Assembly (NCBI GenBank): GCA_002434595.1 | Contig: DJKK01000259.1 | Span: forward strand, 1-9,486 | Source of the DNA: Alphaproteobacteria bacterium UBA6544 | GTDB taxonomy: Bacteria; Pseudomonadota; Alphaproteobacteria; UBA8366 | Direction of reading: 5' to 3' | Length of the DNA stretch: 9,486 bases | In this document: piece by piece, positions 1-6,274 of the stretch | Layout: the number at the start of each line of letters is the position of its first letter | How positions within the stretch are numbered: position 1 is the first letter of the stretch | Notes under the pieces: generated by a model | The model's input: only the letters and a program-made list of their open reading frames with translations | Told to the model about the DNA's origin: nothing | Databases searched by the model: none | Position numbers and translations under genes: made by a program

Positions 1-147
1 GGCCGCGCTGGTCTTCTGGGCACCCGCCACTTCGATGGATATCTCGATCGAACCGGTTTCGATGATATACGCGTTATCGCCTTCCTCTCCCTCGCGGAAG
101 AGCGTATCGCCCGACTTCAAGCTACGAGCGTAAATCTGCTCCGGCAT
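1..147 (-). CDS. Cyclic nucleotide-binding domain protein, N-terminal fragment
   Basis: The first 49 codons of a gene that runs off the left edge are visible. The peptide opens MPEQIYARSLKSGDTLFREG and continues with GEEGDNAYIIETGSIEIS. This is the start of a cNMP-binding (Crp/Fnr-type) beta-roll: the 'G..LF.EGE.GD.AY.I..G.IEI' pattern is clear. The family binds cAMP, cGMP or other effectors, either as a stand-alone sensor or fused to an output domain. The output domain, if any, lies outside the window, so calling it a transcription factor would be a guess. The ATG at 147 is supported by AAGGA seven bases upstream and by a TATAAT hexamer further upstream. It lies 85 bases downstream of the thiamine-diphosphate enzyme gene on the same strand, with its own likely promoter between them. 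Confidence 0.8.
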   Translation of the reverse strand, partial: MPEQIYARSLKSGDTLFREGEEGDNAYIIETGSIEISIEVAGAQKTSAA

Positions 148-168
148 TCTCCGATCCTTTCGAAACGC

Positions 169-174
169 ATTATA
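169..174 (-). promoter_or_regulatory. Candidate -10 element for the cNMP-binding gene
   Basis: Read on the minus strand, bases 174-169 are a perfect TATAAT. A start about seven bases further on would give a short leader of roughly 15 bases before the ATG at 147, just including the AAGGA ribosome site. There is no good -35 hexamer at 16-18 bases (GGTTCC sits there), which fits an activator-dependent promoter or a chance match. Confidence 0.35.
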
Positions 175-216
175 GGGAGATTATGCCAACCGGAACCGCA
201 TTTTTATTTGTGCGCG

Positions 217-233
217 ATCACAACGTTTGTGAT
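217..233. promoter_or_regulatory. Perfect dyad, possible operator
   Basis: ATCACAA-CGT-TTGTGAT is a perfect 7+7 inverted repeat with a 3-base centre. It overlaps the stop codon of the upstream thiamine-diphosphate enzyme gene. Its centre (225) is about 63 bases upstream of the start site expected from the TATAAT at 174-169, a usual place for an activator. No T-run follows on the minus strand, so it is a poor intrinsic terminator. The half-sites point the opposite way to a classic CRP site (TGTGA...TCACA), so the regulator is unknown. Confidence 0.35.
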
Positions 234-1918
234 TAAGCGACCCACTCACTCACAGGCGCCCGTGCCTCCTGCAGGGGCTGAGTTATGATATCGACCAATG
301 TCGGCTTGTCCGATTGAAGCGCAGCCTGCAACGCCGGCGCCAACTGGTCCGGTTCCGCCACGGTCCAGGATTTGATCCCATAAGCCTCAGCGACCGCCGC
401 ATGGTCGGTACGGGTAAAATCGACGGAGTAATAGCGCCCGTCGTAACCGCTGCGCTGCCCCGCCTTGATCCAACCGAACACGCTATTAGAAAACACGATC
501 ATCGTCACGGGAACGCCCAATCGGCGAATTGTTTCCAACTCTCCGACGGCCATGCCGAAACTACCGTCTCCCATCACCGCGACGCATTTTGATCCCGAAC
601 GACCGTAGTAAGCGCCAACGGCAGCTGGAAGCGCGAACCCGAGCGCCCCGTGGGCGCGGTTGCTGATGAACGTGCGCCCCGTGTCGCGGATCTCATAGTA
701 GGCGGAAAAGTACGGGCACGGAGTCCCAGGATCTGCCACGATGACCGCGTCCTGCAGCAGCTGCCGCTGTAACTCATCGATCACCCGTTCGGGGCGAATT
801 GGAACGGCGGTCGATTTCGCCAGTTCGCGAAACTCCGCATATTTCTCTTTTCGTGCGTGTCCCACCAGTTCCCGGGCCCCGTCCGCGTCCCGTTTGGAGA
901 CAACGGCCTCAAGCGCCGTCAGGCACAACCTGGCATCGCCAACGAGCGCCGCGTCCGGGCGATAAGACGCGCCCATCACGGCCGGATCGACATCGATATG
1001 GATGATCTTGGCGGCACCAGGCGCTGGGTGGCGCCAACGCTCCGTTGTAACAGAGCCCGCGCGGCACCCCACAAAGATGACCAAATCTGCGGCGTCGACG
1101 ACCTTTCGGGTGGCCGGCGTACCGCCGTTGCTGCCCACGACGCCAAGCGACAACAGGTGATCGTCGGCAATGCTGCCTTGGCCGCTGATCGTTGTGGCAA
1201 TGGGCGCGTCAATCTTCTTCGCCAACACCTCGAGTTCTTGTTCGGCGCCGGAAATCACGACGCCGCCACCGCAAACGAACAAAGGTTGCCTCGCCTTGGA
1301 AATAAGCTCGGCCGCAGTCTCCACCGCGACCGGGTCGGGACCGGTCCGGCGCGCGGGGTAGCGACCGAACTCCTCCTCCGCCCAAATATCGGCTTCGTCG
1401 ACCGGTTGCTGCTGCACGTCGAATGGCAAGCCTATATGTGCGGCGCCGGGTCGGCCCGTCGTCATCTCCTTGAACGCGCGACGTAGGATGCGGGGAAGTT
1501 CCGCGGCATTGTCGATCACCTGCGTGAATTTCGTCAGCGGCCCGAACATCGCCTCCTGATTAAGTTCCGTCAGAGTATACCGGCCCCGGCTCGAAACTGA
1601 GATATCGCTGGTAATCGCAAGGAGCGGAATCGACGATTCACTCGCCTCAACGACACCGGGCGCAATATAGGTCGCGCCCCCGCCGGAAGGCCCCTCGCAG
1701 ACGCCGACGCGACCGGTCACACGTGCATAGGCGTCGGCCATATAGGCCGCGTGCCGTTCATCGCGGGTAAGCACATGTGTCAGGTCGCCGGCGGAACGAT
1801 AGAGCGCATCGTAAAAAGGCAGGCTGGTATCCCCGCAAAGCCCGAAGATAACATTCACGCCGTGCAGCTTCAGCATTCGCACCAATGCCTCACCGCCGGT
1901 AATCTGGTTCGTTGTCAT
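233..1918 (-). CDS. Thiamine-diphosphate-dependent enzyme, acetolactate synthase-like
   Basis: This is a 561-residue protein of the large ThDP family that includes acetolactate synthase, benzoylformate decarboxylase and oxalyl-CoA decarboxylase. Family members make or break C-C bonds next to a carbonyl in the cytoplasm. Three domains are visible. The N-terminal pyrimidine-binding domain (about 1-170) has the catalytic glutamate E54 in TRDERHAAYMADAYAR. The central domain (about 190-335) has IIHIDVDPAVMG. The C-terminal diphosphate-binding domain (about 375-545) has GDGS at 450-453 and N478 in FSNS, giving the usual Asp/Asn magnesium ligands 27 residues apart. The ATG at 1918 is chosen because GAGGGAGG lies just upstream; the frame stays open to 2002, but that extension is not family-like. 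Length suits the family. No regulatory small subunit adjoins it, so biosynthetic acetolactate synthase is unlikely. The substrate is unknown. Confidence 0.85.
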   Translation of the reverse strand: MTTNQITGGEALVRMLKLHGVNVIFGLCGDTSLPFYDALYRSAGDLTHVLTRDERHAAYMADAYARVTGRVGVCEGPSGGGATYIAPGVVEASESSIPLLAITSDISVSSRGRYTLTELNQEAMFGPLTKFTQVIDNAAELPRILRRAFKEMTTGRPGAAHIGLPFDVQQQPVDEADIWAEEEFGRYPARRTGPDPVAVETAAELISKARQPLFVCGGGVVISGAEQELEVLAKKIDAPIATTISGQGSIADDHLLSLGVVGSNGGTPATRKVVDAADLVIFVGCRAGSVTTERWRHPAPGAAKIIHIDVDPAVMGASYRPDAALVGDARLCLTALEAVVSKRDADGARELVGHARKEKYAEFRELAKSTAVPIRPERVIDELQRQLLQDAVIVADPGTPCPYFSAYYEIRDTGRTFISNRAHGALGFALPAAVGAYYGRSGSKCVAVMGDGSFGMAVGELETIRRLGVPVTMIVFSNSVFGWIKAGQRSGYDGRYYSVDFTRTDHAAVAEAYGIKSWTVAEPDQLAPALQAALQSDKPTLVDIITQPLQEARAPVSEWVA

Positions 1919-1992
1919 CTTTGCCTCCCTCGCCGTTTGCCTTCGCACGTCCGGTGATGCCACCGATGGCGCAAATTCGCAAACCCCGTCAT

Positions 1993-1998
1993 TGTCAA
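1993..1998 (-). promoter_or_regulatory. Candidate -35 element of the ThDP-enzyme gene
   Basis: On the minus strand bases 1998-1993 read TTGACA, a perfect -35 hexamer, 75 bases before the start codon at 1918. The -10 at 16-18 bases is weak (TTTGCG or neighbours), so the promoter is only tentative. The 198 bases between 1918 and 2117 separate divergent genes and must hold the promoters of both. Confidence 0.3.
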
Positions 1999-2116
1999 GC
2001 AAGATGCAGTCGTCAGCGTCGATGGCTCCGTCATATTAGAAGGATAATCAAGGGCATATTTTACTCTGTACCAATCTCGGTTGCCCTGTGTGTTCAGGCA
2101 GTTTAAATCTAAGGTC

Positions 2117-2494
2117 ATGGAGTATCGGCGTGGTCAAGGAATACCGCTTCAACCCATGCTATGGGGCATGCGGAAGCGATGCCCTAGTTGCGGTCAGTCT
2201 CATATTTTCCATACGTATCTCAAACAGGCTGACTCTTGCGACATATGCGACGCGCAGTTTGGCGAAATTCGGACAGACGATATCGCGCCGTATTTCACCA
2301 TCCTGATTGTTGGTCACATTATCGCCCCTTTATTGTTTTACGTCGAGACAACGTACGCGCCACCCGTCTGGATACACTCAGCTATCTGGCCGGTGCTAAC
2401 CGTAATACTATCACTTTGGTTTTTGCCACGCGTCAAAGGGACAGCCATAGCGATTATGTGGCATCTCGGATTGCGTGGCGACGAAAAGCATTAG
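2117..2494 (+). CDS. DUF983 family zinc-ribbon membrane protein
   Basis: A 125-residue protein with the hallmarks of DUF983. Near the N-terminus is a zinc ribbon, RCPSCG (C22, C25) followed by CDIC (C41, C44), around the typical HIFHTYLK segment. A TDDIAPYF stretch leads into two hydrophobic helices at about 58-77 (FTILIVGHIIAPLLFYVE) and 86-104 (IHSAIWPVLTVILSLWFLP). The family is common in alphaproteobacteria and often sits near respiratory or envelope genes, but its biochemical role is not established; it is probably an inner-membrane protein with a cytoplasmic zinc knuckle. The ATG at 2117 is preferred, with AAGG close upstream. An in-frame ATG at 2081 would add 12 residues before the usual start. 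It is divergent from the ThDP enzyme gene and alone on its strand until the YrdC gene 612 bases on. Confidence 0.85.
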   Translation: MEYRRGQGIPLQPMLWGMRKRCPSCGQSHIFHTYLKQADSCDICDAQFGEIRTDDIAPYFTILIVGHIIAPLLFYVETTYAPPVWIHSAIWPVLTVILSLWFLPRVKGTAIAIMWHLGLRGDEKH

Positions 2495-2543
2495 ATTTCA
2501 GAATACTAAGTGCCATTTCTGGGCTGTGCTCTTCGCATTACAA

Positions 2544-2554
2544 GTCCGAACTAA
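2544..2554 (+). repeat. 11-base inverted repeat, left copy
   Basis: GTCCGAACTAA is matched exactly by its reverse complement at 3907-3917, on the other side of the YrdC gene. The match does not extend further on either side. Confidence 0.4.
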
Positions 2555-2581
2555 GGCTTCCACCTTTATGGCCTGATCAAT

Positions 2582-2665
2582 GATTATCGAAGTTGCCGCC
2601 GATTTAGCATACAATACACCGAAGGATACGGTCGGCACCGCTAAATCCCTACGGCAACAATAATC
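2582..2665. repeat. 84-base interrupted inverted repeat (hairpin)
   Basis: The two arms pair in order: GATTAT (2582-2587) with ATAATC (2660-2665), GTTGCCG (2592-2598) with CGGCAAC (2652-2658), GATTTAGC (2601-2608) with GCTAAATC (2640-2647), and ACCG (2618-2621) with CGGT (2629-2632). That makes 25 pairs separated by small internal loops. No T-run follows on either strand, so it is not a standard terminator. It could be a small mobile repeat, a recombination site or a structured RNA. It lies 87 bases after the DUF983 stop codon. Confidence 0.6.
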
Positions 2666-2707
2666 GGCCTGGACGTTCCACTACCCTCTGTTTCCTAACA
2701 AGGACTA

Positions 2708-2746
2708 AGCCCGAAAATACTAGTATTTTCATCAGGGCCCTGGGCT
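2708..2746. repeat. Perfect 18-base palindrome inside a wider dyad
   Basis: GAAAATACTAGTATTTTC at 2713-2730 is its own reverse complement over all 18 bases. It is enclosed by AGCCC (2708-2712) and GGGCT (2742-2746), and AGGGCCCT (2734-2741) is a further palindrome in between. An operator for a dimeric protein or part of a folded RNA are both possible; neither strand has a terminal T-run. Confidence 0.55.
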
Positions 2747-2772
2747 CTTCCGCGGTACACGTTGCGACGTAT

Positions 2773-2836
2773 AAACCCTATATGAACGCTTTTACGCCAA
2801 TAACGGTAAAACCCTTATGAACCTGGGTTTCGTTCA
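2773..2836 (+). repeat. Near-direct repeat with pseudoknot-like pairing
   Basis: AAACCCTATATGAAC (2773-2787) recurs as AAACCCTTATGAAC (2809-2822), one base shorter. Downstream of the second copy, GGGTTT (2825-2830) can pair with AAACCC (2809-2814), and GTTCA (2832-2836) with TGAAC (2818-2822). The two stems interleave as in an H-type pseudoknot. The stems are short, so chance cannot be excluded. Confidence 0.35.
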
Positions 2837-3106
2837 TTTTTGTGCCTTGGTAATTCCTAAGCAATCGAGTCCGATAATTATTAATGCGCCAGGTGGCAGC
2901 GCTCTCCCCCAATATAGCGGGTACCTAATCCGTCTGGCCACAAAAGATGGGTAGAATCGCATGATATGGGCAATTTTTAATGTTGTGGAAGTTAATAAAT
3001 AAATTTATCTGAGCCATAGCAATTCTAATTTTTGCGAACAAATAAACGTCCTATCAAGTGTCCTAAATAATAGCATATTGTATAGACAATCCAAAATGGT
3101 GAAAAC

Positions 3107-3892
3107 ATGACAGGTAAAGTATCATATGTTGAGTGGAGTGGTGATAATGATCCAAATGCATTAGCTGTTCTAAGAGAATCTGGAGGCGTTATCGTAAGCC
3201 CGACGAAGGTCGGATACATAATAATGACCACCGATGCCAAAGGGTTAGATCGAAAATTTGATATTAAAGATCGACCTCGTAATAAGCCGGGGGTCGTCCT
3301 CTGTAGTTCAATGGAACAGTTGCAGACTATAGCAACGTTAAACGACGAAATACTAAATTTTTACCAGGAACACTGGGATAGAGACATCCTTCTTGGCTGT
3401 ATCTTGCCTTGGTCTGAAAATGGTAAAAAGTATATCCCCGATGATGGGTCGAACGAATATATGATGGATTCTCGAGGAACTAGCTGCTTTGTCATACGCT
3501 TCGGGACACCATCAGAAAAATTAGCCAGCGCCTTATGGCAGGACGAAAATAGGCTTTCATTTGCTAGCTCCGCTAACCCATCAGGACAGGGAAATCGGGG
3601 CGTAATTTCCGGTATTGGAACAAAAATAGAATCTGGCGTCGACCTTATTTTAGGCGCAGACCCTTACGTCTCATCAATGCAACCGGACACAACCGAAAAA
3701 ACTCGTTATGAGCAAGGCGTTATGATCTCAATGGTAGATGTGGATGGTAATTTAATACCCGAGCAGAAAGGAGAACGAGGCATCCTTCCAGCCCCAATTT
3801 TAATTCGCAAGGGCTTGAATGTTGATAAAATAATTAATCTACTTTCTGACCATTTTGATACTTGGGATTACAGGCAAGGTGCGTACTATTGA
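3107..3892 (+). CDS. Divergent YrdC/Sua5-domain protein
   Basis: A 261-residue protein with a recognisable YrdC/Sua5 fold. GGVIVSPTKVGY (26-37) stands where the family has 'GG..a.PTeTvYGL', FDIKDRP (51-57) matches the 'K.Rp' nucleotide-binding motif, and SSANPSG (154-160) matches 'SAN.SG'. Housekeeping members make threonylcarbamoyl-AMP for tRNA t6A; relatives act in carbamoyl transfer, as in HypF and antibiotic O-carbamoyltransferases. Here the PTxTxYGL loop is altered to PTKVGYII, and a charged insert lies around 90-122 before the TSCFVIRF strand, so a specialised role is likelier than tRNA modification. There is no Sua5-type C-terminal domain. The ATG at 3107 has only a weak GGTG upstream, and a four-codon frame ATGGTGAAAACATGA overlaps it. 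Its base composition is much lower in GC (22 of 60 in 3121-3180) than its neighbours, suggesting transfer. No partner gene adjoins it. Confidence 0.7.
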   Translation: MTGKVSYVEWSGDNDPNALAVLRESGGVIVSPTKVGYIIMTTDAKGLDRKFDIKDRPRNKPGVVLCSSMEQLQTIATLNDEILNFYQEHWDRDILLGCILPWSENGKKYIPDDGSNEYMMDSRGTSCFVIRFGTPSEKLASALWQDENRLSFASSANPSGQGNRGVISGIGTKIESGVDLILGADPYVSSMQPDTTEKTRYEQGVMISMVDVDGNLIPEQKGERGILPAPILIRKGLNVDKIINLLSDHFDTWDYRQGAYY

Positions 3893-3906
3893 TTTTACAC
3901 ATCACA

Positions 3907-3917
3907 TTAGTTCGGAC
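3907..3917 (-). repeat. 11-base inverted repeat, right copy
   Basis: TTAGTTCGGAC is the exact reverse complement of 2544-2554. It starts 15 bases after the YrdC-domain gene ends. The pair brackets that gene together with its upstream structured region. Confidence 0.4.
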
Positions 3918-3997
3918 ACTATGATCCCCAATTCGGTATATGAGTTGCGGTTCGCACATCATCTGACTCAACTCCATGAACGCGCCCCAAGATATGT

Positions 3998-4018
3998 GCT
4001 AAATCGGCTCCGATTATC
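3998..4018. repeat. Solo relative of the 2582-2665 hairpin arm
   Basis: GCTAAATCGG (3998-4007) is the exact reverse complement of CCGATTTAGC (2599-2608) in the left arm of the large hairpin, and GATTATC (4012-4018) echoes its outer end. The site also has internal symmetry, AATCGG-CT-CCGATT. It looks like a shortened copy of one arm on the far side of the YrdC gene. Confidence 0.4.
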
Positions 4019-4044
4019 AGTCCCAGTATAGAACTGCTTTTCCT

Positions 4045-4070
4045 TCGTCCCGGACGACTAAGCTATAGCT
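4045..4070. repeat. Two adjacent short palindromes
   Basis: TCGTCC-C-GGACGA (4045-4057) and AGCTATAGCT (4061-4070) lie side by side about 40 bases beyond the leuD stop codon. Neither is followed by a T-run on the minus strand, so support for a terminator is weak. The rest of 3893-4111 shows no gene. Confidence 0.3.
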
Positions 4071-4111
4071 GTGTCGGATATTGTGAACGGTGGATTTTTT
4101 AAAGCTGGCTC

Positions 4112-4714
4112 TCAGGCGTCGCCATAAAGCCAATCGTATTCTGCCTTGTGCTTCGCTTCAAAGGCATCGAACTGCGTGTCGTATTCCCGCGTGACGCCGT
4201 AATCGTCAAGACCGTTTAGCATGCGATACTTATCGAAGGGATCGATTTCGAACTTGTAACGTGCGCCGTCTGGACCGGTAACGGATTGGGATTCCAGATC
4301 GAAAGCGACTTCTGCACCCGGATCGTCATGCAACTGCCGGCGCAATCCATCGCAATCGTCTCGCGCCAGACGCACCGGCAGAACGCCCCATTTTAAGCAA
4401 TTGTTGTAGTGAATGTCGCCGAAGCTTGGCGCAATGACGGCGCGGACACCGTTCGCGTTAAGCGCATAGACGGCGCCCTCGCGTGACGACCCGCAGCCCC
4501 AATTGATATCGGCCACTACCACCTTGCCGTCTCTATAGGGCGCCTTGTTAAAAATGAACTCAGGGTCCTTCCTGAGGTCGTGCCACAAAAAACTCGCCAT
4601 CTCAGGATCGCGGCGGTCCTTTCGCAGGAAGCGCGCAGGAATAATCTGGTCTGTGTCGCAATTGATGATGTCGATTGGAATACCAATCCCTTTAAAGGTT
4701 GTGAACGCTTCCAT
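4112..4714 (-). CDS. leuD: 3-isopropylmalate dehydratase-type small subunit (variant)
   Basis: A 200-residue swivel-domain subunit that completes the active site of a LeuC-type hydro-lyase, which moves a hydroxyl by dehydration and rehydration. Family signs are CDTDQIIPARFLRK (19-32), WGCGSSREGA (72-81), IAPSFGDIHYNNCLKWGVLPV (94-114, one loop and strand) and RMLNGLDDYG (164-173). The length is that of bacterial LeuD. The conserved GCGSSREHA has become GCGSSREGA (H to G at 80), next to the substrate side. The start at 4714 has GGAGG nine bases upstream inside the end of leuC, and the genes are only 4 bases apart, so translation is probably coupled. There is no leuB or leuA nearby. The name follows homology; the substrate may be another malate-like or maleate-like acid rather than isopropylmalate. 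Confidence 0.85.
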   Translation of the reverse strand: MEAFTTFKGIGIPIDIINCDTDQIIPARFLRKDRRDPEMASFLWHDLRKDPEFIFNKAPYRDGKVVVADINWGCGSSREGAVYALNANGVRAVIAPSFGDIHYNNCLKWGVLPVRLARDDCDGLRRQLHDDPGAEVAFDLESQSVTGPDGARYKFEIDPFDKYRMLNGLDDYGVTREYDTQFDAFEAKHKAEYDWLYGDA

Positions 4715-4718
4715 TTTT

Positions 4719-6122
4719 CTAATCCTCCATCAATTTGCGGACATCGGTAAACGTGCCACTGATCGCCGCGGCCGCCGCCATTGATGGGCTCACGAGATGC
4801 GTTCTGCTCCCTTGGCCCTGACGGCCCCGGAAATTCCGGTTGCTAGTCGACGCCGAGCGTTCTCCCGGCTCCAGCAGATCACCGTTCATTCCGACGCACA
4901 TGGAGCAGCCGGGAAGCCGCCACTCCATCCCAGCATCGGTAAAGATCTTATCGAGTCCTTCAGCTTCCGCCTGCTTCTTGACCAAACCCGAACCGGGCGA
5001 AATCAGTGTCGAGACGACGGCGCGACGGCCTTTTGCCACGGCGGCGGCCGAGCGGAGGTCTTCTATCCGCGCGTTCGTACAGGAGCCGATGAACACTTTG
5101 TCCACTTTGATTTCGGAAATCGGGGTCCCCGGCTTCAGATCCATGTAATCGAGCGTTGATTCCATCTCGGACCGCTTCTCTACATCGAATTCCGATGCCG
5201 GATCTGGGATCGTATCCGTCACTGGGGCCGCCCATTGCGGAGAGTTGCCCCATGTGACCATCGGTGCAATCGCATCACCGTCGACCGCATGTTCGGTATC
5301 GAAAACCGCTTCTTCATCTGTGGGAAGAGACCGCCAGAACGACACGGCTTTCTCCCAAGCAACACCTTTCGGGGCATAGGGACGTCCCTCGACATAGTCG
5401 AGCGTTACATCATCGGGGGCCACCATGCCAATCCGAGAACCGGCTTCTATCGTCATATTGCAGAGCGTGAGCCGGCCTTCCATCGACAATCCGCGAATGG
5501 CAGAGCCAGCATATTCGATAGCATAGCCCGTGCCGCCAGCGGCGCTGATCTGACGGATGATTGCAATGATCACGTCCTTGCCGGAGACCCCGAAGCCAAG
5601 CTTGCCGTCGACCGTAATCCGCATCGTCTTCGGCCGCCGTTGCCAAATGGCCTGTGTGGCCATGACATGCGCGACTTCCGAAGCGCCGATGCCGAATGAG
5701 ATGCAGCCGAGCGCACCATGCGTTGAGGTATGACTATCGCCGCAGCACAGCGTAATGCCGGGCACGGTAATACCCTGCTCCGGCCCCACGACATGGGCTA
5801 TACCTTGGCGATCGTCGCCCCAAGGAAAAAGGGTCACACCAAAGTCTGCGCAATTCTTATCGATCGCGGTCGAAATCTCATGCGCACGCGCATCCGGAAC
5901 ATCCCGAAGATCCGCCGATCGCGTTGGCGTGTAGTGATCCGGTGTGGCGAAGGTCTGTGACGGCCTGCGGACGTCCCGACCATGCTCACGTAATTGTCCA
6001 AAAGCGTTAAACGACCCGTCGTGGCAAAGATGGCGGTCGATATAAACCAGCGACTGTCCGCCCTCGCGCTCGGCGATCACATGCCTGTCCCAAATATTCT
6101 CAAATAGTGTCTTGCTCTCCAT
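4719..6122 (-). CDS. leuC: 3-isopropylmalate dehydratase-type large subunit (variant)
   Basis: A 467-residue aconitase-superfamily large subunit, the usual LeuC length. It opens MESKTLFENIWDRHV. It carries CCGDSHTSTHGALGC (126-140) and the three [4Fe-4S] ligands C348 (IGSCTN), C406 and C409 (PGCSMC), and ends with the SNRNFRGRQG loop. With LeuD it should catalyse stereospecific hydration/dehydration through an iron-sulfur cluster. Near the N-terminus canonical LeuC reads DRHLVHEVTSPQAF; here it is DRHLCHDGSFNAF (29-41), and TFATPDHYTPT (57-67) also departs from the usual 'DHN.PT'. This suggests a paralogue with another substrate. The ATG at 6122 has GAGGGAG seven bases upstream. It precedes leuD by 4 bases and lies 627 bases downstream of the CoA-transferase gene on the same strand. 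Confidence 0.88.
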   Translation of the reverse strand: MESKTLFENIWDRHVIAEREGGQSLVYIDRHLCHDGSFNAFGQLREHGRDVRRPSQTFATPDHYTPTRSADLRDVPDARAHEISTAIDKNCADFGVTLFPWGDDRQGIAHVVGPEQGITVPGITLCCGDSHTSTHGALGCISFGIGASEVAHVMATQAIWQRRPKTMRITVDGKLGFGVSGKDVIIAIIRQISAAGGTGYAIEYAGSAIRGLSMEGRLTLCNMTIEAGSRIGMVAPDDVTLDYVEGRPYAPKGVAWEKAVSFWRSLPTDEEAVFDTEHAVDGDAIAPMVTWGNSPQWAAPVTDTIPDPASEFDVEKRSEMESTLDYMDLKPGTPISEIKVDKVFIGSCTNARIEDLRSAAAVAKGRRAVVSTLISPGSGLVKKQAEAEGLDKIFTDAGMEWRLPGCSMCVGMNGDLLEPGERSASTSNRNFRGRQGQGSRTHLVSPSMAAAAAISGTFTDVRKLMED

Positions 6123-6274
6123 GGTGCGGCTCCCTCTCCGATGATGCCGTGCTCATGTGCAGAATCTAGCTTTGTACCTAGGGATAGCAATCCAAACCAC
6201 GCCCAAGACAAAGCCTCTACATGGAAAATTGTAGACAGCGTGACAACCATGACGCCGATTCCACAAAATCTCAT
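6077..6274 (-). CDS. Possible small hydrophobic protein overlapping leuC start
   Basis: A 65-codon frame from ATG at 6274 whose first half is hydrophobic (MRFCGIGVMVVTLSTIFHV, then WAWFGLLSLG), like one or two short membrane segments. It starts on the stop codon of the upstream small frame (TGATG) and overlaps leuC by 46 bases. Its codons are more A+T-rich than those of neighbouring genes. No family is recognised. It may be a real leader-type gene, a decayed membrane protein or chance. Confidence 0.2.
   Translation of the reverse strand: MRFCGIGVMVVTLSTIFHVEALSWAWFGLLSLGTKLDSAHEHGIIGEGAAPWRARHYLRIFGTGM

Larger units (their letters stand above)
2495..3106. other. Structured, A+T-rich intergenic region
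   Basis: These 612 bases have no convincing gene: frames are short, lack ribosome sites and show no family motifs. They do hold several dyads and repeats listed separately (2582-2665, 2708-2746, 2773-2836). The last 120 bases before the YrdC gene are strongly A+T-rich and probably hold its promoter, though no clear -35/-10 pair stands out. No intrinsic terminator with a T-run was found after the DUF983 gene. Confidence 0.6.

Noticed and set aside
217..233. CRP or FNR binding site
   Set aside because: The half-sites are TCACAA...TTGTGA, opposite in polarity to CRP (TGTGA...TCACA), and do not match FNR TTGAT...ATCAA.
857..1486. Plus-strand open frame of 209 codons within the ThDP gene
   Set aside because: It is antisense to a complete, well-supported enzyme and shows no domain or ribosome site.
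2582..2665. Integron attC site
   Set aside because: Size and imperfect symmetry fit, but the GTTRRRY and RYYYAAC core boxes are absent at the ends and no integrase is in the window.
2713..2746. Rho-independent terminator for the DUF983 gene
   Set aside because: The stem is A+T-rich and no run of T follows on the plus strand; it also lies over 200 bases past the stop codon.
3945..3960. tRNA T-loop (GGTTCG) in the spacer after the YrdC gene
   Set aside because: The rest of the T-arm, anticodon arm and acceptor pairing are not present.
2544..4018. Transposon with terminal inverted repeats carrying the YrdC gene
   Set aside because: The shared repeats are not nested, there is no transposase, and no target-site duplication was found; it is kept only as a finding to test.
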